Positions 1-8,031 are shown, numbered from the stretch's first letter. The stretch: 12,149 bases of DNA from Bifidobacterium sp. (GCA_022739095.1 JAIJEI010000046.1:1-12149), one strand, 5' to 3'. The notes: generated by a model from the letters alone, not told the origin. A program made the numbers and translations.

Positions 1-146
1 AGGCAGCTGGTGACATACACGATGAAGTACGTGCTCATCGCGTTGTAGAAGGCGGCCTGACCCAAGTTGCCGAACGCGTAGGCGATGCGCTGGCCTAACC
101 CACTCTTCCTGCGGACGTCACCGTCCGCGACATTTTCGTTGCTCAT
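1..146 (-). CDS. lacS: GPH-family sugar:cation symporter (lactose-permease type), N-terminus only
   Basis: This is a partial gene: only the first 48 codons are inside the window and the rest lies beyond the left edge. The start ATG is at 144-146 and is preceded by AAGGAG (154-159) with a 7-base spacer. The translation begins MSNENVADGD, a short hydrophilic cytoplasmic tail. At about residues 24-48 it enters the first membrane segment, with the AYAFGNLGQAAFYNAMST stretch typical of glycoside-pentoside-hexuronide (GPH) symporters. Family members import lactose or related galactosides with a cation. It diverges from the beta-galactosidase gene across a shared promoter region, which fits uptake of lactose or LacNAc-type sugars for that enzyme. 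Family assignment is good; the exact substrate is inferred from context. Confidence 0.82.
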   Translation of the reverse strand, partial: MSNENVADGDVRRKSGLGQRIAYAFGNLGQAAFYNAMSTYFIVYVTSC

Positions 147-201
147 TAATCTTCTCCTTAAGAACCCAGAGCATGGAATCACTCATTGATTTTGTAAAGT
201 A

Positions 202-230
202 AGCATACAAGTTTTATCACCGAAAGTAAA
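202..230 (-). promoter_or_regulatory. Candidate sigma70-type promoter for the symporter gene
   Basis: On the minus strand TTTACT (225-230, four of six matches to TTGACA) and TATGCT (202-207, four of six matches to TATAAT) are separated by exactly 17 bases. Transcription would start near 195, giving a leader of about 50 bases before the ATG at 146. The TTTATCACC element (213-221) lies inside the spacer, a position where a bound repressor would block RNA polymerase. Predicted by eye only. Confidence 0.45.
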
Positions 231-363
231 AAGCATTAGTAAACAAGGTGATAAACAGCGTGTCGCAAGGATGGGATATCATGAGCTGAACCGAGACATT
301 GCATGGACGCGGCGCAGCGTCGGCGGCAAGCAGTGCCAATGATTTGGAAGCGGTAAACAGGAT

Positions 364-392
364 TTGCGTTTTATATAAACACTGTTTATCCT
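364..392 (+). promoter_or_regulatory. Candidate lacZ promoter with a palindrome in its spacer
   Basis: TTGCGT (364-369) and TATCCT (387-392) are 17 bases apart. The -35 match is weak (three of six) and the -10 match moderate (four of six). A 15-bp palindrome, ATAAAC-ACT-GTTTAT (375-389), fills the spacer and overlaps the -10 box, so it is a good operator candidate. Transcription would begin near 398-400, giving a lacZ leader of about 65 bases. Confidence 0.4.
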
Positions 393-400
393 TTTCGGTA

Positions 401-419
401 AAGGAGGCCCCGGCCTCTT
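401..419 (+). promoter_or_regulatory. Orphan Shine-Dalgarno folded into a small leader hairpin
   Basis: AAGGAGG (401-407) is a near-perfect Shine-Dalgarno, yet no ATG, GTG or TTG follows at a usable distance. It overlaps the 5' arm of an inverted repeat (GAGGCC 404-409 with GGCCTC 412-417, extendable by a wobble and an A-T pair to 402-419). It lies at or next to the predicted start of the lacZ transcript. It could be a ribosome standby site or an mRNA-stabilising 5' hairpin. The role is inference only. Confidence 0.3.
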
Positions 420-444
420 CCATAATATCATTCACAACGAGGTA

Positions 445-468
445 ATGACAGAAAGTAGGAGAGCATGA
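445..468 (+). other. Seven-codon mini-ORF overlapping the lacZ start (possible leader peptide)
   Basis: An ATG at 445 opens a frame reading MTESRRA that stops at TGA 466-468. Its stop overlaps the lacZ ATG (465-467) as ATGA, the usual layout for translational coupling. GAGG (439-442) is only 2 bases from its start, so its own initiation signal is poor. It could be chance. It is listed because the lacZ Shine-Dalgarno spacing is also abnormally short, so coupling would help explain how lacZ is started. Confidence 0.25.
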
Positions 469-3400
469 CAGACGTCACACATGTCGATCGCGCATCGCAG
501 GCTTGGCTGACCGACCCGACGGTGTTCGAGGTGAACCGGACTCCGGCCCATTCCAGCCACAAGTGGTACGCCCGCGACCCCCAGAGCGGACAATGGTCCG
601 ATCTCAAGCAGAGCCTTGACGGCGAGTGGCGGGTCGAGGTCGTTCAGGCCGCCGACATCAACATCGAAGAGGAACCCGCGACGGCCGAGTCGTTCGACGA
701 CTCCTCGTTCGAGCGTATCCAGGTTCCGGGCCACCTGCAGACGGCCGGTCTGATGAACCACAAGTACGTGAACGTCCAGTATCCGTGGGACGGCCACGAG
801 AACCCGTTGGAACCGAACATCCCGGAGAACAATCACGTCGCGCTCTACCGCAGGAAGTTCACCGTCTCCGCCCCCGTGGCAAACGCCAAGCAGACCGGCG
901 GATCGGTGTCGATCGTGTTCCACGGCATGGCCACGGCGATCTATGTGTGGGTCAACGGCGCGTTCGTCGGCTATGGCGAGGACGGCTTCACGCCCAATGA
1001 GTTCGACATCACCGAACTGCTGCACGACGGGGAGAACGTCGTGGCCGTCGCCTGCTACGAATACTCCAGCGCCTCCTGGCTTGAGGATCAGGACTTCTGG
1101 CGTCTGCACGGCCTGTTCCGCTCCGTCGAACTCGCCGCCCGCCCGCACGTGCACATCGAGAACACGCAGATCGAAGCCGATTGGGATCCCAAGGCCGGCA
1201 CCGCCTCCCTCGACGCCGCGCTGACCGTGCTCAACGCGGCCGACGCGGCCACGGTCCGCGCGACCCTGAAGGACGCCGACGGCAACACGGTGTGGCAGAC
1301 GACGGGCGACGCGGAGGCGCAGACCGCGATCTCCAGCGGGCCGCTGCAGGGCATCGCCCCTTGGAGCGCCGAAAGCCCGACGCTGTACGAGCTTGACGTC
1401 GACGTCATCGACCAGGCGGGCGACGTCATCGAATGCACATCCCAGAAGGTCGGTTTCCGCCGCTTCCGCATCGAGGACGGCATCCTGACCATCAACGGCA
1501 AGCGCATCGTGTTCAAGGGCGCCGACCGCCACGAGTTCGACGCCGAACGCGGCCGCGCCATCACCGAGCAGGACATGATCGATGACGTGGTCTTCTGCAA
1601 GCGCCACAACATCAACTCCATCCGCACCTCGCACTACCCGAACCAGGAACGCTGGTACGAACTGTGCGACGAGTACGGCATCTACCTGATCGACGAGACC
1701 AACCTCGAAGCCCACGGCAGCTGGTCCCTGCCCGGAGACGTCCTCACCGAGGACACCATCGTGCCGGGCAGCAAGCGCGAATGGGAGGGGGCCTGCGTCG
1801 ACCGCGTCAACAGCATGATGCGCCGCGACTACAACCACCCGAGCGTGCTGATCTGGTCGCTGGGCAACGAGTCCTACGTGGGCGACGTGTTCCGCGCCAT
1901 GTACAAGCACGTACACGACATCGACCCGAACCGTCCGGTGCACTACGAGGGCGTGACCCACAACCGTGACTACGATGACGTCACCGACATCGAAACCCGC
2001 ATGTACTCGCATGCCGACGAGATCGAGAAGTACCTGAAGGACGACCCGAAGAAGCCGTACCTCTCCTGCGAATACATGCACGCCATGGGCAACTCCGTGG
2101 GCAACATGGACGAATACACGGCGCTCGAACGCTACCCGAAGTATCAGGGCGGCTTCATCTGGGACTTCATCGACCAGGCCATCTACGCCACCCAGCCCGA
2201 CGGCACCAGGAGCCTGCGCTACGGCGGAGACTTCGGCGACCGTCCGTCCGACTACGAGTTCTCCGGCGACGGCCTGCTGTTCGCCGACCGCAAGCCTTCT
2301 CCCAAGGCCCAGGAGGTCAAGCAGCTGTACTCGAACGTCCACATCGACGTGACGAAGGATTCGGTGTCCGTCAAGAACGACAACCTGTTCACCGCCACCG
2401 GCGACTACGTGTTCGTTCTGAGCGTTCTCGCCGACGGCAAGCCGGTCTGGCAGTCCGCCCGGCGTTTCGACGTGCCGGCCGGTGAGACCCGCACGTTCGA
2501 TGTCGCATGGCCGGTGGCGGCGTACCGCGCCGACGCCCGCGAACTGGTGCTGCAGGTCTCGCAGCGTCTCGCCAAGGCGACCGATTGGGCCGAAAGCGGC
2601 TACGAGCTCGCCTTTGGACAGGCCGTGGTGCCCGCGGACGCGACCGCGACGCCCGACACGAAGCCGGCCGATGGGACCATCACCGTGGGCCGTTGGAACG
2701 CCGGCGTGCGAGGCGCCGGCCGCGAGGTCCTGCTTTCGCGCACTCAGGGCGGCATGGTCTCCTACACCTTCGCCGGCAACGAGTTCGTGCTGCGCCGTCC
2801 CGCAATCACCACTTTCCGTCCGCTGACCGACAACGATCGCGGCGCCGGTCATGGCTTCGAGCGCGTCCAGTGGCTGGGCGCCGGCCGCTACGCCCGCTGC
2901 GTGGACAACGTGCTCGAGCAGATCGACGACAGCACGCTCAAGGGCACGTACACGTATGAGCTCGCCACCGCGCAGCGCACCAAGGTGACCGTCTCCTACA
3001 CGGCCCACACCGATGGCCGCGTGAACCTGCACGTCGAATACCCTGGAGAGCAGGGTGACCTGCCCACCATCCCGGCGTTCGGCATCGAGTGGACGTTGCC
3101 TGTGCAGTACACGAACCTGAGGTTCTTCGGCACCGGCCCGGAGGAGACGTACCTGGACCGCAAACATGCCAAGCTCGGCGTGTGGAGCACCAACGCTTTC
3201 GCGGATCATGCGCCGTACCTCATGCCGCAGGAGACGGGCAACCATGAGGATGTGCGTTGGGCCGAGATTACCGACGATCACGGCCACGGCATGCGCGTCA
3301 GCCGCGCCGATGGTGCCGCGCCGTTCGCGGTAAGCCTGTTGCCGTACTCCAGCTTCATGCTTGAGGAGGCTCAGCATCAGGACGAGCTGCCGAAGCCGAA

Positions 3401-3536
3401 GCACATGTTCCTGCGCGTCCTTGCCGCACAGATGGGCGTCGGCGGCGATGATTCCTGGATGTCGCCGGTGCACCCCCAGTACCATATCCCGGCGGACAAA
3501 CCGATCAGCCTCGATGTCGACCTCGAGCTGAACTGA
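465..3536 (+). CDS. lacZ: GH2 beta-galactosidase (LacZ type), intracellular
   Basis: The 1,023-residue protein has the length and domain order of E. coli LacZ: an N-terminal sugar-binding jelly roll (about 50-220), an immunoglobulin-like domain (about 222-335), a TIM barrel (about 336-630), a second beta domain (about 640-730) and the C-terminal small-chain domain (about 750-1020). The acid/base glutamate is E469 in IWSLGNES and the nucleophile is E536 in SCEYMHAMGNS, matching E461 and E537 of E. coli. There is no signal peptide, so it acts in the cytoplasm. The B. infantis gene at this place (Bga2A) is known to cut lactose and type-2 (Gal-beta-1,4-GlcNAc) ends, and I infer the same here. The start is fixed at 465 because no other in-frame start lies nearby, although AGGAG (457-461) is only 3 bases away, an unusually tight spacing. 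Confidence 0.96.
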   Translation: MTDVTHVDRASQAWLTDPTVFEVNRTPAHSSHKWYARDPQSGQWSDLKQSLDGEWRVEVVQAADINIEEEPATAESFDDSSFERIQVPGHLQTAGLMNHKYVNVQYPWDGHENPLEPNIPENNHVALYRRKFTVSAPVANAKQTGGSVSIVFHGMATAIYVWVNGAFVGYGEDGFTPNEFDITELLHDGENVVAVACYEYSSASWLEDQDFWRLHGLFRSVELAARPHVHIENTQIEADWDPKAGTASLDAALTVLNAADAATVRATLKDADGNTVWQTTGDAEAQTAISSGPLQGIAPWSAESPTLYELDVDVIDQAGDVIECTSQKVGFRRFRIEDGILTINGKRIVFKGADRHEFDAERGRAITEQDMIDDVVFCKRHNINSIRTSHYPNQERWYELCDEYGIYLIDETNLEAHGSWSLPGDVLTEDTIVPGSKREWEGACVDRVNSMMRRDYNHPSVLIWSLGNESYVGDVFRAMYKHVHDIDPNRPVHYEGVTHNRDYDDVTDIETRMYSHADEIEKYLKDDPKKPYLSCEYMHAMGNSVGNMDEYTALERYPKYQGGFIWDFIDQAIYATQPDGTRSLRYGGDFGDRPSDYEFSGDGLLFADRKPSPKAQEVKQLYSNVHIDVTKDSVSVKNDNLFTATGDYVFVLSVLADGKPVWQSARRFDVPAGETRTFDVAWPVAAYRADARELVLQVSQRLAKATDWAESGYELAFGQAVVPADATATPDTKPADGTITVGRWNAGVRGAGREVLLSRTQGGMVSYTFAGNEFVLRRPAITTFRPLTDNDRGAGHGFERVQWLGAGRYARCVDNVLEQIDDSTLKGTYTYELATAQRTKVTVSYTAHTDGRVNLHVEYPGEQGDLPTIPAFGIEWTLPVQYTNLRFFGTGPEETYLDRKHAKLGVWSTNAFADHAPYLMPQETGNHEDVRWAEITDDHGHGMRVSRADGAAPFAVSLLPYSSFMLEEAQHQDELPKPKHMFLRVLAAQMGVGGDDSWMSPVHPQYHIPADKPISLDVDLELN

Positions 3537-3559
3537 TCAGAATTGATCCGATAGTCCAG

Positions 3560-3620
3560 CGTGCAAATGATGTGGCCCCCGACTTCCTCGTAGGAAGTCG
3601 GGGGCCACATCGTTTGCACG
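3560..3620. terminator. Long two-way hairpin terminator between convergent lacZ and GH95 genes
   Basis: A 29-bp stem pairs 3560-3588 with 3592-3620 around the loop CGT (3589-3591). The only imperfect pair is 3568/3612, a U-G wobble in plus-strand RNA. The core is GGCCCCCGACTTCCT with its complement. It lies 24 bases after the lacZ stop and between two converging genes, so it can fold in either transcript. Neither side has a clear T-run, so it is not a textbook Rho-independent terminator. It may also act as a 3'-end stabiliser. Confidence 0.75.
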
Positions 3621-3627
3621 GTCCTTG

Positions 3628-3714
3628 TCAGTCCAGCGGATGCGCCGCGGGGACGAAGCTGTCTCTGACGGTCACCTTGGCCAGTTCATCCGTGTCGGTA
3701 TGGTTTTGGATGAT
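3628..3714 (-). other. Coding-like in-frame tail beyond the GH95 amber stop
   Basis: Reading on in the same frame after the TAG at 3715-3717 gives 28 further sense codons ending at TGA 3628-3630. The tail starts IIQNHTDTDELAKV and ends PAAHPLD. Most of its codons end in G or C like those of the gene, and its stop lies only 8 bases before the terminator stem. This looks like the original end of the gene, later cut short by a nonsense mutation. The alternative is chance openness in GC-rich DNA. Confidence 0.4.
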
Positions 3715-6066
3715 CTACCTGCGGACAAGCCCCTTGAACGGCTCGTCGGGAGACAGTCGGACCTGCGTCGCGTCGGCGCCATCGACGATCAGGGTGACCG
3801 TCGCGGGCTTCGTGCAGCGCAGCGTGTATTCGATGGCGTCGTCCGTCCAGGAGGCGTCCACCGAAAGACCTCCCCTGGCGCGCAGGCCATGGAAGCTGCC
3901 TTCATGCCAATCCTCGGGCAATGCGGGCAGGATGCGCACCATGCCGTCATGACTCTGGACGAGCATCTCCGCCAGAGCCGCGGGGAAGCCCAGATTGCCG
4001 TCGATCTGGAACGGGGGATGCGCGCACATGCCGCTGGCATACACGCCGCCGCCAAGCAGATCGGTTTCGGCGTCGGCTTCGACCGGGCGGAGGAACATGC
4101 CGATGATGCGTTCGGCGTGCTCCGCATCCCGCAGACGCGCCCACATGATCATACGCCACACGATGCTCCAGCCGGAGCCATCGTCGCCACGCACTTCGAG
4201 GGACTTCCTGGCGGCCTCCTCCAGACGCGGGGTGTTCGCGGTGATGCCCACTCCCGGATGCAGTTCGTACAGGTGGGACAGGTGACGGTGATGCGGATCC
4301 GCCTCGACGAGTTCATCGTTCCATTCGAGAATCCTGCCATCGGATCCCACGCGGACATCCGCCAGCTTCGCGCGGGTGGATTCCGCCTCCCGCACCAAGG
4401 CTTTGTCGCCGTCGTCCAGGTCGGGCATGGTTTGCGCCGCGTGAATCAAATCATCGAGCAGATTACGTACGATGGCCGTGGTGTTCTCGCTGGTGCGGGC
4501 GACGGCGATCGTTTCGCCGTCCACGACGAAATAGTTCTCCGGCGATGTCGCCGGGGACGGGGCCAGACCATGTTCCGTATCCGACAGGAGATCCATGCAG
4601 AATCGCGCGCTGTCCCGCATGATCGGCCAGATGGAAGCCAGATACGACTCATCCTGGTTGAACAGGTACTCATCGAACAGGTTCCGGCACATCCACGCCT
4701 GGCCGAACGGCCAGAACGCCCACGTCGGTTCGCCGTTCGCCGGCAACGCCCGACGCCAGATATCGACATTGTGGAAGACCGCGGAACCACCGCATCCGAG
4801 GATGGCGCCGGCCGCATCATGCCCCGGTTCCAGCAGCTCCCTGTTCATGGCGACGAGCGGTTCGATGAGCTCCTTGAGGGCGCATGGGCCGGTCATCCAA
4901 TAGTTCATCTCGATGTTGATGTTCGTCGTGTAGGCGCTATACCAGTTCGGGAAATCTTTATGGTTCCAGATTCCCTGCAGATTCGACGGCTGGGTATGCG
5001 GCCTGGACGAGGAGATCAGCAGGTATCGGCCGAAATCGAACATCGCCTCGGAGAGCGTCTCCAGACGGTGCGGCGTATCCTCCTTGGAGCGCAGGATCTC
5101 GGCGAACGGCACCTCCTCGTCGTCGTCATGGGCCGGGACGAGACGCACGCCGACCCGGTCGAAGAACCGGCGGTAGTCGGCGATATGACGGTCAAGCATC
5201 GCCCGCGAATCGGACGGCCATGCGGCGATGGTCTCGCCCAGCCGATCGGCGAGCACCGTCATGTCCCGCTCCGGCTGTTCGGCGCTGCCCTTGAACCCGC
5301 TCAGGCTGCGGAACCGAAGCGTCAAGCCGGTGACGCCCGAGCACTGCAGAACATCATCGATCACCGTGATCTCGCCGCCCGTGACGGTGAGGGAGAAGGC
5401 ACCGGCATACGCCATCCCGATGCCGTCCCGTTCGTCCTCCCATGGATTATCGGTGACATGGGCCAGCGATCCGACATTGAGTCCGGGCATCTGTCCCATG
5501 ACCACGAGGGTGGCCTGACGCGCATCGGAATCAGACCCCGACGACACCCGGGTCCGCTTGAGAAAAGTGCCGGAGACGCTCACGCTCGCATCGACCGGCG
5601 CGCTCGACGACATCTCATACACCAGCAGATCATCGGGAGCGCTGCACCATGCGTCGACATGGACGTCGGCGGCTCCCAGCCAGAACGATTCACCGGCGAG
5701 GGCCCTCGCGAGGTCCAGGCTGCGCTTCGCATGCTTCCGTTCTCCGGCCTCCGACGACGAGTACTGGATGCGGACCGTGCCGAACGGCTCGTATATCTGC
5801 TCGTCCTTCTCCCGCTGCGTGGCGTCCTGGATGATACGCGTGGCCGACACGTAATCGCCGCGCGACGACGCCTGACGGGCCTTGGCCACGATCCCAGGCG
5901 TCAACGGCGAGGTTTCCGCATGCGGATAGCCCGACCAGAGGGTGTCGTCGTTGAGGTACAGCACATCCGCGTCCGGTTCGGAGCACAGGACCGCCCCCAT
6001 GCGACCGTTGCCAAACGGGATGCCTTCCTCCCAGTGCGGGGAAATCCCATCGAAAGTGAGTTTCAT
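3715..6066 (-). CDS. afcA: GH95 alpha-L-fucosidase (1,2-alpha-fucosidase type), intracellular
   Basis: The 783-residue protein removes terminal L-fucose, by family mainly Fuc-alpha-1,2-Gal as in 2'-fucosyllactose, by an inverting mechanism. The N-terminal beta domain starts with SPHWEEGIPFGNGRMGAV. An (alpha/alpha)6 barrel spans about 290-680 and a small beta domain ends the protein. Conserved residues are N382 and N384 in TTNINIEMNYW, E510 in ATSPENYF and D689 in FQIDGNLG. They correspond to N421, N423, E566 and D766 of the B. bifidum AfcA, and RHLSHLYELHPG (594-605) is also typical. There is no signal peptide or sortase anchor, unlike the secreted B. bifidum enzyme. The start at 6066 follows a modest AAGGCGG (6074-6080). 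It is the last gene of the minus-strand block, 31 bases after the GH29 stop. The C-terminus may be truncated by an amber stop. Confidence 0.95.
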   Translation of the reverse strand: MKLTFDGISPHWEEGIPFGNGRMGAVLCSEPDADVLYLNDDTLWSGYPHAETSPLTPGIVAKARQASSRGDYVSATRIIQDATQREKDEQIYEPFGTVRIQYSSSEAGERKHAKRSLDLARALAGESFWLGAADVHVDAWCSAPDDLLVYEMSSSAPVDASVSVSGTFLKRTRVSSGSDSDARQATLVVMGQMPGLNVGSLAHVTDNPWEDERDGIGMAYAGAFSLTVTGGEITVIDDVLQCSGVTGLTLRFRSLSGFKGSAEQPERDMTVLADRLGETIAAWPSDSRAMLDRHIADYRRFFDRVGVRLVPAHDDDEEVPFAEILRSKEDTPHRLETLSEAMFDFGRYLLISSSRPHTQPSNLQGIWNHKDFPNWYSAYTTNINIEMNYWMTGPCALKELIEPLVAMNRELLEPGHDAAGAILGCGGSAVFHNVDIWRRALPANGEPTWAFWPFGQAWMCRNLFDEYLFNQDESYLASIWPIMRDSARFCMDLLSDTEHGLAPSPATSPENYFVVDGETIAVARTSENTTAIVRNLLDDLIHAAQTMPDLDDGDKALVREAESTRAKLADVRVGSDGRILEWNDELVEADPHHRHLSHLYELHPGVGITANTPRLEEAARKSLEVRGDDGSGWSIVWRMIMWARLRDAEHAERIIGMFLRPVEADAETDLLGGGVYASGMCAHPPFQIDGNLGFPAALAEMLVQSHDGMVRILPALPEDWHEGSFHGLRARGGLSVDASWTDDAIEYTLRCTKPATVTLIVDGADATQVRLSPDEPFKGLVRR

Positions 6067-6097
6067 GATGTTACCGCCTTTATGTTCCTATACGTTC

Positions 6098-7534
6098 TCA
6101 GATGCGCACGGCAGCCGCGCGGCTGATCATCGGCGCAAGCCTCGAACCGTCCACGTGAAGGGTGACCGAGGACACCTCGACATCGTCGAAGCGCAGTATC
6201 CTCCGGTAACCCACCGTGCCGGCCTGGCCGAGCACGCGCTCGGTGCCGTCAGGCAGCGCACCCGTGACGCGCAGCCGCTCGATGCGCTGACCGTGCTCTA
6301 TGGCCTCCTCGATCACGATGGCGTTGATCGTCGTGGGCTGCGGGAGGGTGAGCGTGATGGCGGGGGCCGCATCGTCGGCATCCGGGCACCAGAACGTGTC
6401 CCGATCCCCGTCGACGAGGCGCGGCGCAGCTTCGGAGGCGCTGCTGGTCTTGGCTTCGCAGCGGACCGAGGCCAGCGCTTCACGGAACTCGCTGACGCGA
6501 CGGCCCAATCCCTTGAGCGACTGCACATCCGGTTCGGCGAGCAGACCTTCCGGCGAGGGAGGAATGTTGAGCAGCAGCGATGAATTGCCGCCTACCGCGG
6601 AAAGCCAGAGGTCGAACAGCTGATCGGCGCTCATGACCTTGTCGTCCTCGGACTGGTGGTAGAACCACCCGGGGCGGATGGAGGTGTCGACCTCGGCCGG
6701 GTACCAGCAGACGTTGTCCCCGTATCCGGCGACCGCCTCACGGCTGCCGAGGTCGTTGTCCTGGGAGCTGACCGTGGTGGCGAAGGATGCGTCATCCTCC
6801 TGCTGCGACTTCTCCATGGTCAGTTCCGCCGAACGCAGGCGGCGGGGCACGACGCTCCATTCGTTGTCGCGCACATGCCCGGCTTCGTTCCCGGCCCAGC
6901 GCACGTCGGGGCCGCACACGGAAATCACCGCATCGGGCTGGAGCGAACGGATGACGTTGTAGTAACGATCCCAGTCGTAGTACTGGGTCTTGCCGTTCTT
7001 GCCCTCGCCGTTGGCGCCATCCAGCCAGACGGAGAAGATCGGCCCGTACTGGGTGAGCAGCTCGGTCAGCTGGCCGACGTAGAAGTCGTCGTATGCCTTG
7101 CCCTTGCCGTAGGATTCCTCGGTGCGGTCCCACGGGGACAGGTACACGCCGAACTTCAGTCCGTGACGTCTGGCGGACTCGCTGACCTCACGAACGAGGT
7201 CGCCCTTCCCTTCACGCCACGGCGACGAGGCGACGGTGTGCCGCGTCAATCGGGACGGCCACAGGCAGAATCCGTCGTGGTGCTTGCACGTCAGGATGAC
7301 GCCGGCCATCCCGCCGGCCACCAGCGCGTCCATCCACTGGTCCACGTCCACGTTCCGCGGGTTGAACAGTGCCAGGTCCTCATGCCCGAGGCCCCACTCC
7401 CTGTCCGTCATGGTGTTCATGCCGAAGTGCAGGAAGGCGTACATCTCCATGCGCTGCCAGGCAAGCTGGCGCGACGATGGGCGCACGTTCGCGAGATAGT
7501 TCAGGTTGATGCCCGCATCTGCAGGATTGCTCAT
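6098..7534 (-). CDS. afcB: GH29 alpha-1,3/1,4-L-fucosidase, intracellular
   Basis: The 478-residue retaining fucosidase has a TIM barrel (about 1-345) followed by a beta-sandwich (about 350-478). The nucleophile is D172 in FSVWLDGANG and the acid/base is E217 in VRWAGNEAGHV, the same numbers I recall for the B. longum subsp. infantis enzyme of known structure. HFGMNTMTDREWG (36-48) and CKHHDGFCLW (83-92) supply fucose-binding histidines and tryptophans. That subfamily prefers branched alpha-1,3/1,4 fucose, as in Lewis a/x structures and lacto-N-fucopentaose II or III. No signal peptide is visible. AGGAGC (7543-7548) sits 8 bases before the ATG. It lies 23 bases after fucU and 31 bases before the GH95 gene, consistent with one transcript. 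Confidence 0.96.
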   Translation of the reverse strand: MSNPADAGINLNYLANVRPSSRQLAWQRMEMYAFLHFGMNTMTDREWGLGHEDLALFNPRNVDVDQWMDALVAGGMAGVILTCKHHDGFCLWPSRLTRHTVASSPWREGKGDLVREVSESARRHGLKFGVYLSPWDRTEESYGKGKAYDDFYVGQLTELLTQYGPIFSVWLDGANGEGKNGKTQYYDWDRYYNVIRSLQPDAVISVCGPDVRWAGNEAGHVRDNEWSVVPRRLRSAELTMEKSQQEDDASFATTVSSQDNDLGSREAVAGYGDNVCWYPAEVDTSIRPGWFYHQSEDDKVMSADQLFDLWLSAVGGNSSLLLNIPPSPEGLLAEPDVQSLKGLGRRVSEFREALASVRCEAKTSSASEAAPRLVDGDRDTFWCPDADDAAPAITLTLPQPTTINAIVIEEAIEHGQRIERLRVTGALPDGTERVLGQAGTVGYRRILRFDDVEVSSVTLHVDGSRLAPMISRAAAVRI

Positions 7535-7557
7535 TATGTGTTGCTCCTATTCGGATA

Positions 7558-7995
7558 TTAGCGGATGACGCCTTTTCTGATGATGATGTTCGCATACTGC
7601 GATTGTTCGCCGGTGGCGACGATGCAGTAGGACCTGCCGGCCTCCTCGTAGAAGGCGAACCGTTCCAGCATCCCGATGCCCGCTTGCTTGCCGGGCTCGT
7701 GCCTGTCGATGACCTGACGGTACCGGTCCCATATCGGGGTGTCCACGGTGTCTCCGGGAACCTTGTCCATCAGCAGCACCGGGTGTTCCGTGTATTGGTC
7801 CAGCGGTATCAGCTGCAGCACCGCGTCGAGCAGCGGCTCGATGGGCTGGCCGTCATACCTGATCACGTGGGATCGGACGCCCACCGATTCGGCGGGAAAG
7901 TGGGCGTCCGCAAGGACTATGGCATCGCCGTGGCCCATCTCGCTGAGTATCTTCAGCAGATCGGGCTGTATGATCGGCGGTATTCCCTTCAGCAT
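7558..7995 (-). CDS. fucU: L-fucose mutarotase (RbsD/FucU family)
   Basis: This 145-residue protein matches E. coli FucU (about 140 residues) along its whole length. It interconverts the alpha and beta anomers of L-fucose, which matters because fucosidases release one anomer and the next enzyme may use the other. Family residues are visible: H22 in EMGHGDAIVLADAHFP (19-34), ERFAFYE (111-117) and TGEQSQYANIIIRKG at the C-terminus, which includes Y134. Y116 and Y134 are likely active-site or interface residues by family. A strong AGGGAGG (8000-8006) lies 4 bases before the ATG. The gene starts 36 bases after the aldolase gene and sits between the catabolic genes and the fucosidases. Confidence 0.94.
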   Translation of the reverse strand: MLKGIPPIIQPDLLKILSEMGHGDAIVLADAHFPAESVGVRSHVIRYDGQPIEPLLDAVLQLIPLDQYTEHPVLLMDKVPGDTVDTPIWDRYRQVIDRHEPGKQAGIGMLERFAFYEEAGRSYCIVATGEQSQYANIIIRKGVIR

Positions 7996-8031
7996 CGTTC
8001 CTCCCTGTCCGTCTTCGGGACTATTCGACCG

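Larger units (their letters stand above)
147..464. promoter_or_regulatory. Divergent intergenic control region between the symporter and lacZ
   Basis: This stretch of 318 bp has no convincing gene and is clearly more AT-rich than the genes beside it. It holds one candidate promoter in each direction, each with an AT-rich inverted-repeat element between its -35 and -10 boxes. The 9-mer GATAAACAG occurs exactly at 250-258 (plus) and 382-390 (minus), with a one-mismatch copy GGTAAACAG at 352-360. TTTATCACC (213-221) and GGTGATAAA (247-255) form a perfect 9-bp inverted pair. These look like repressor sites. In B. longum subsp. infantis the ROK-family regulator NagR is known to control HMO genes and is a candidate binder, but I cannot confirm its motif here. 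Confidence 0.65.

Noticed and set aside
217..435. A 72-codon minus-strand frame in the symporter-lacZ gap
   Set aside because: No ribosome site precedes its ATG, the composition is AT-rich and irregular, and it covers the candidate promoters and operators. The product resembles no family I know.
432..3485. A 1,017-codon open frame antisense to nearly all of lacZ
   Set aside because: Valine-, arginine- and histidine-rich product typical of a mirror frame in GC3-biased DNA; the plus-strand frame carries the complete GH2 active site.
3625..6126. An 833-codon open frame antisense to the GH95 gene
   Set aside because: Mirror-frame composition, and the opposite strand encodes a full GH95 enzyme with conserved catalytic residues.
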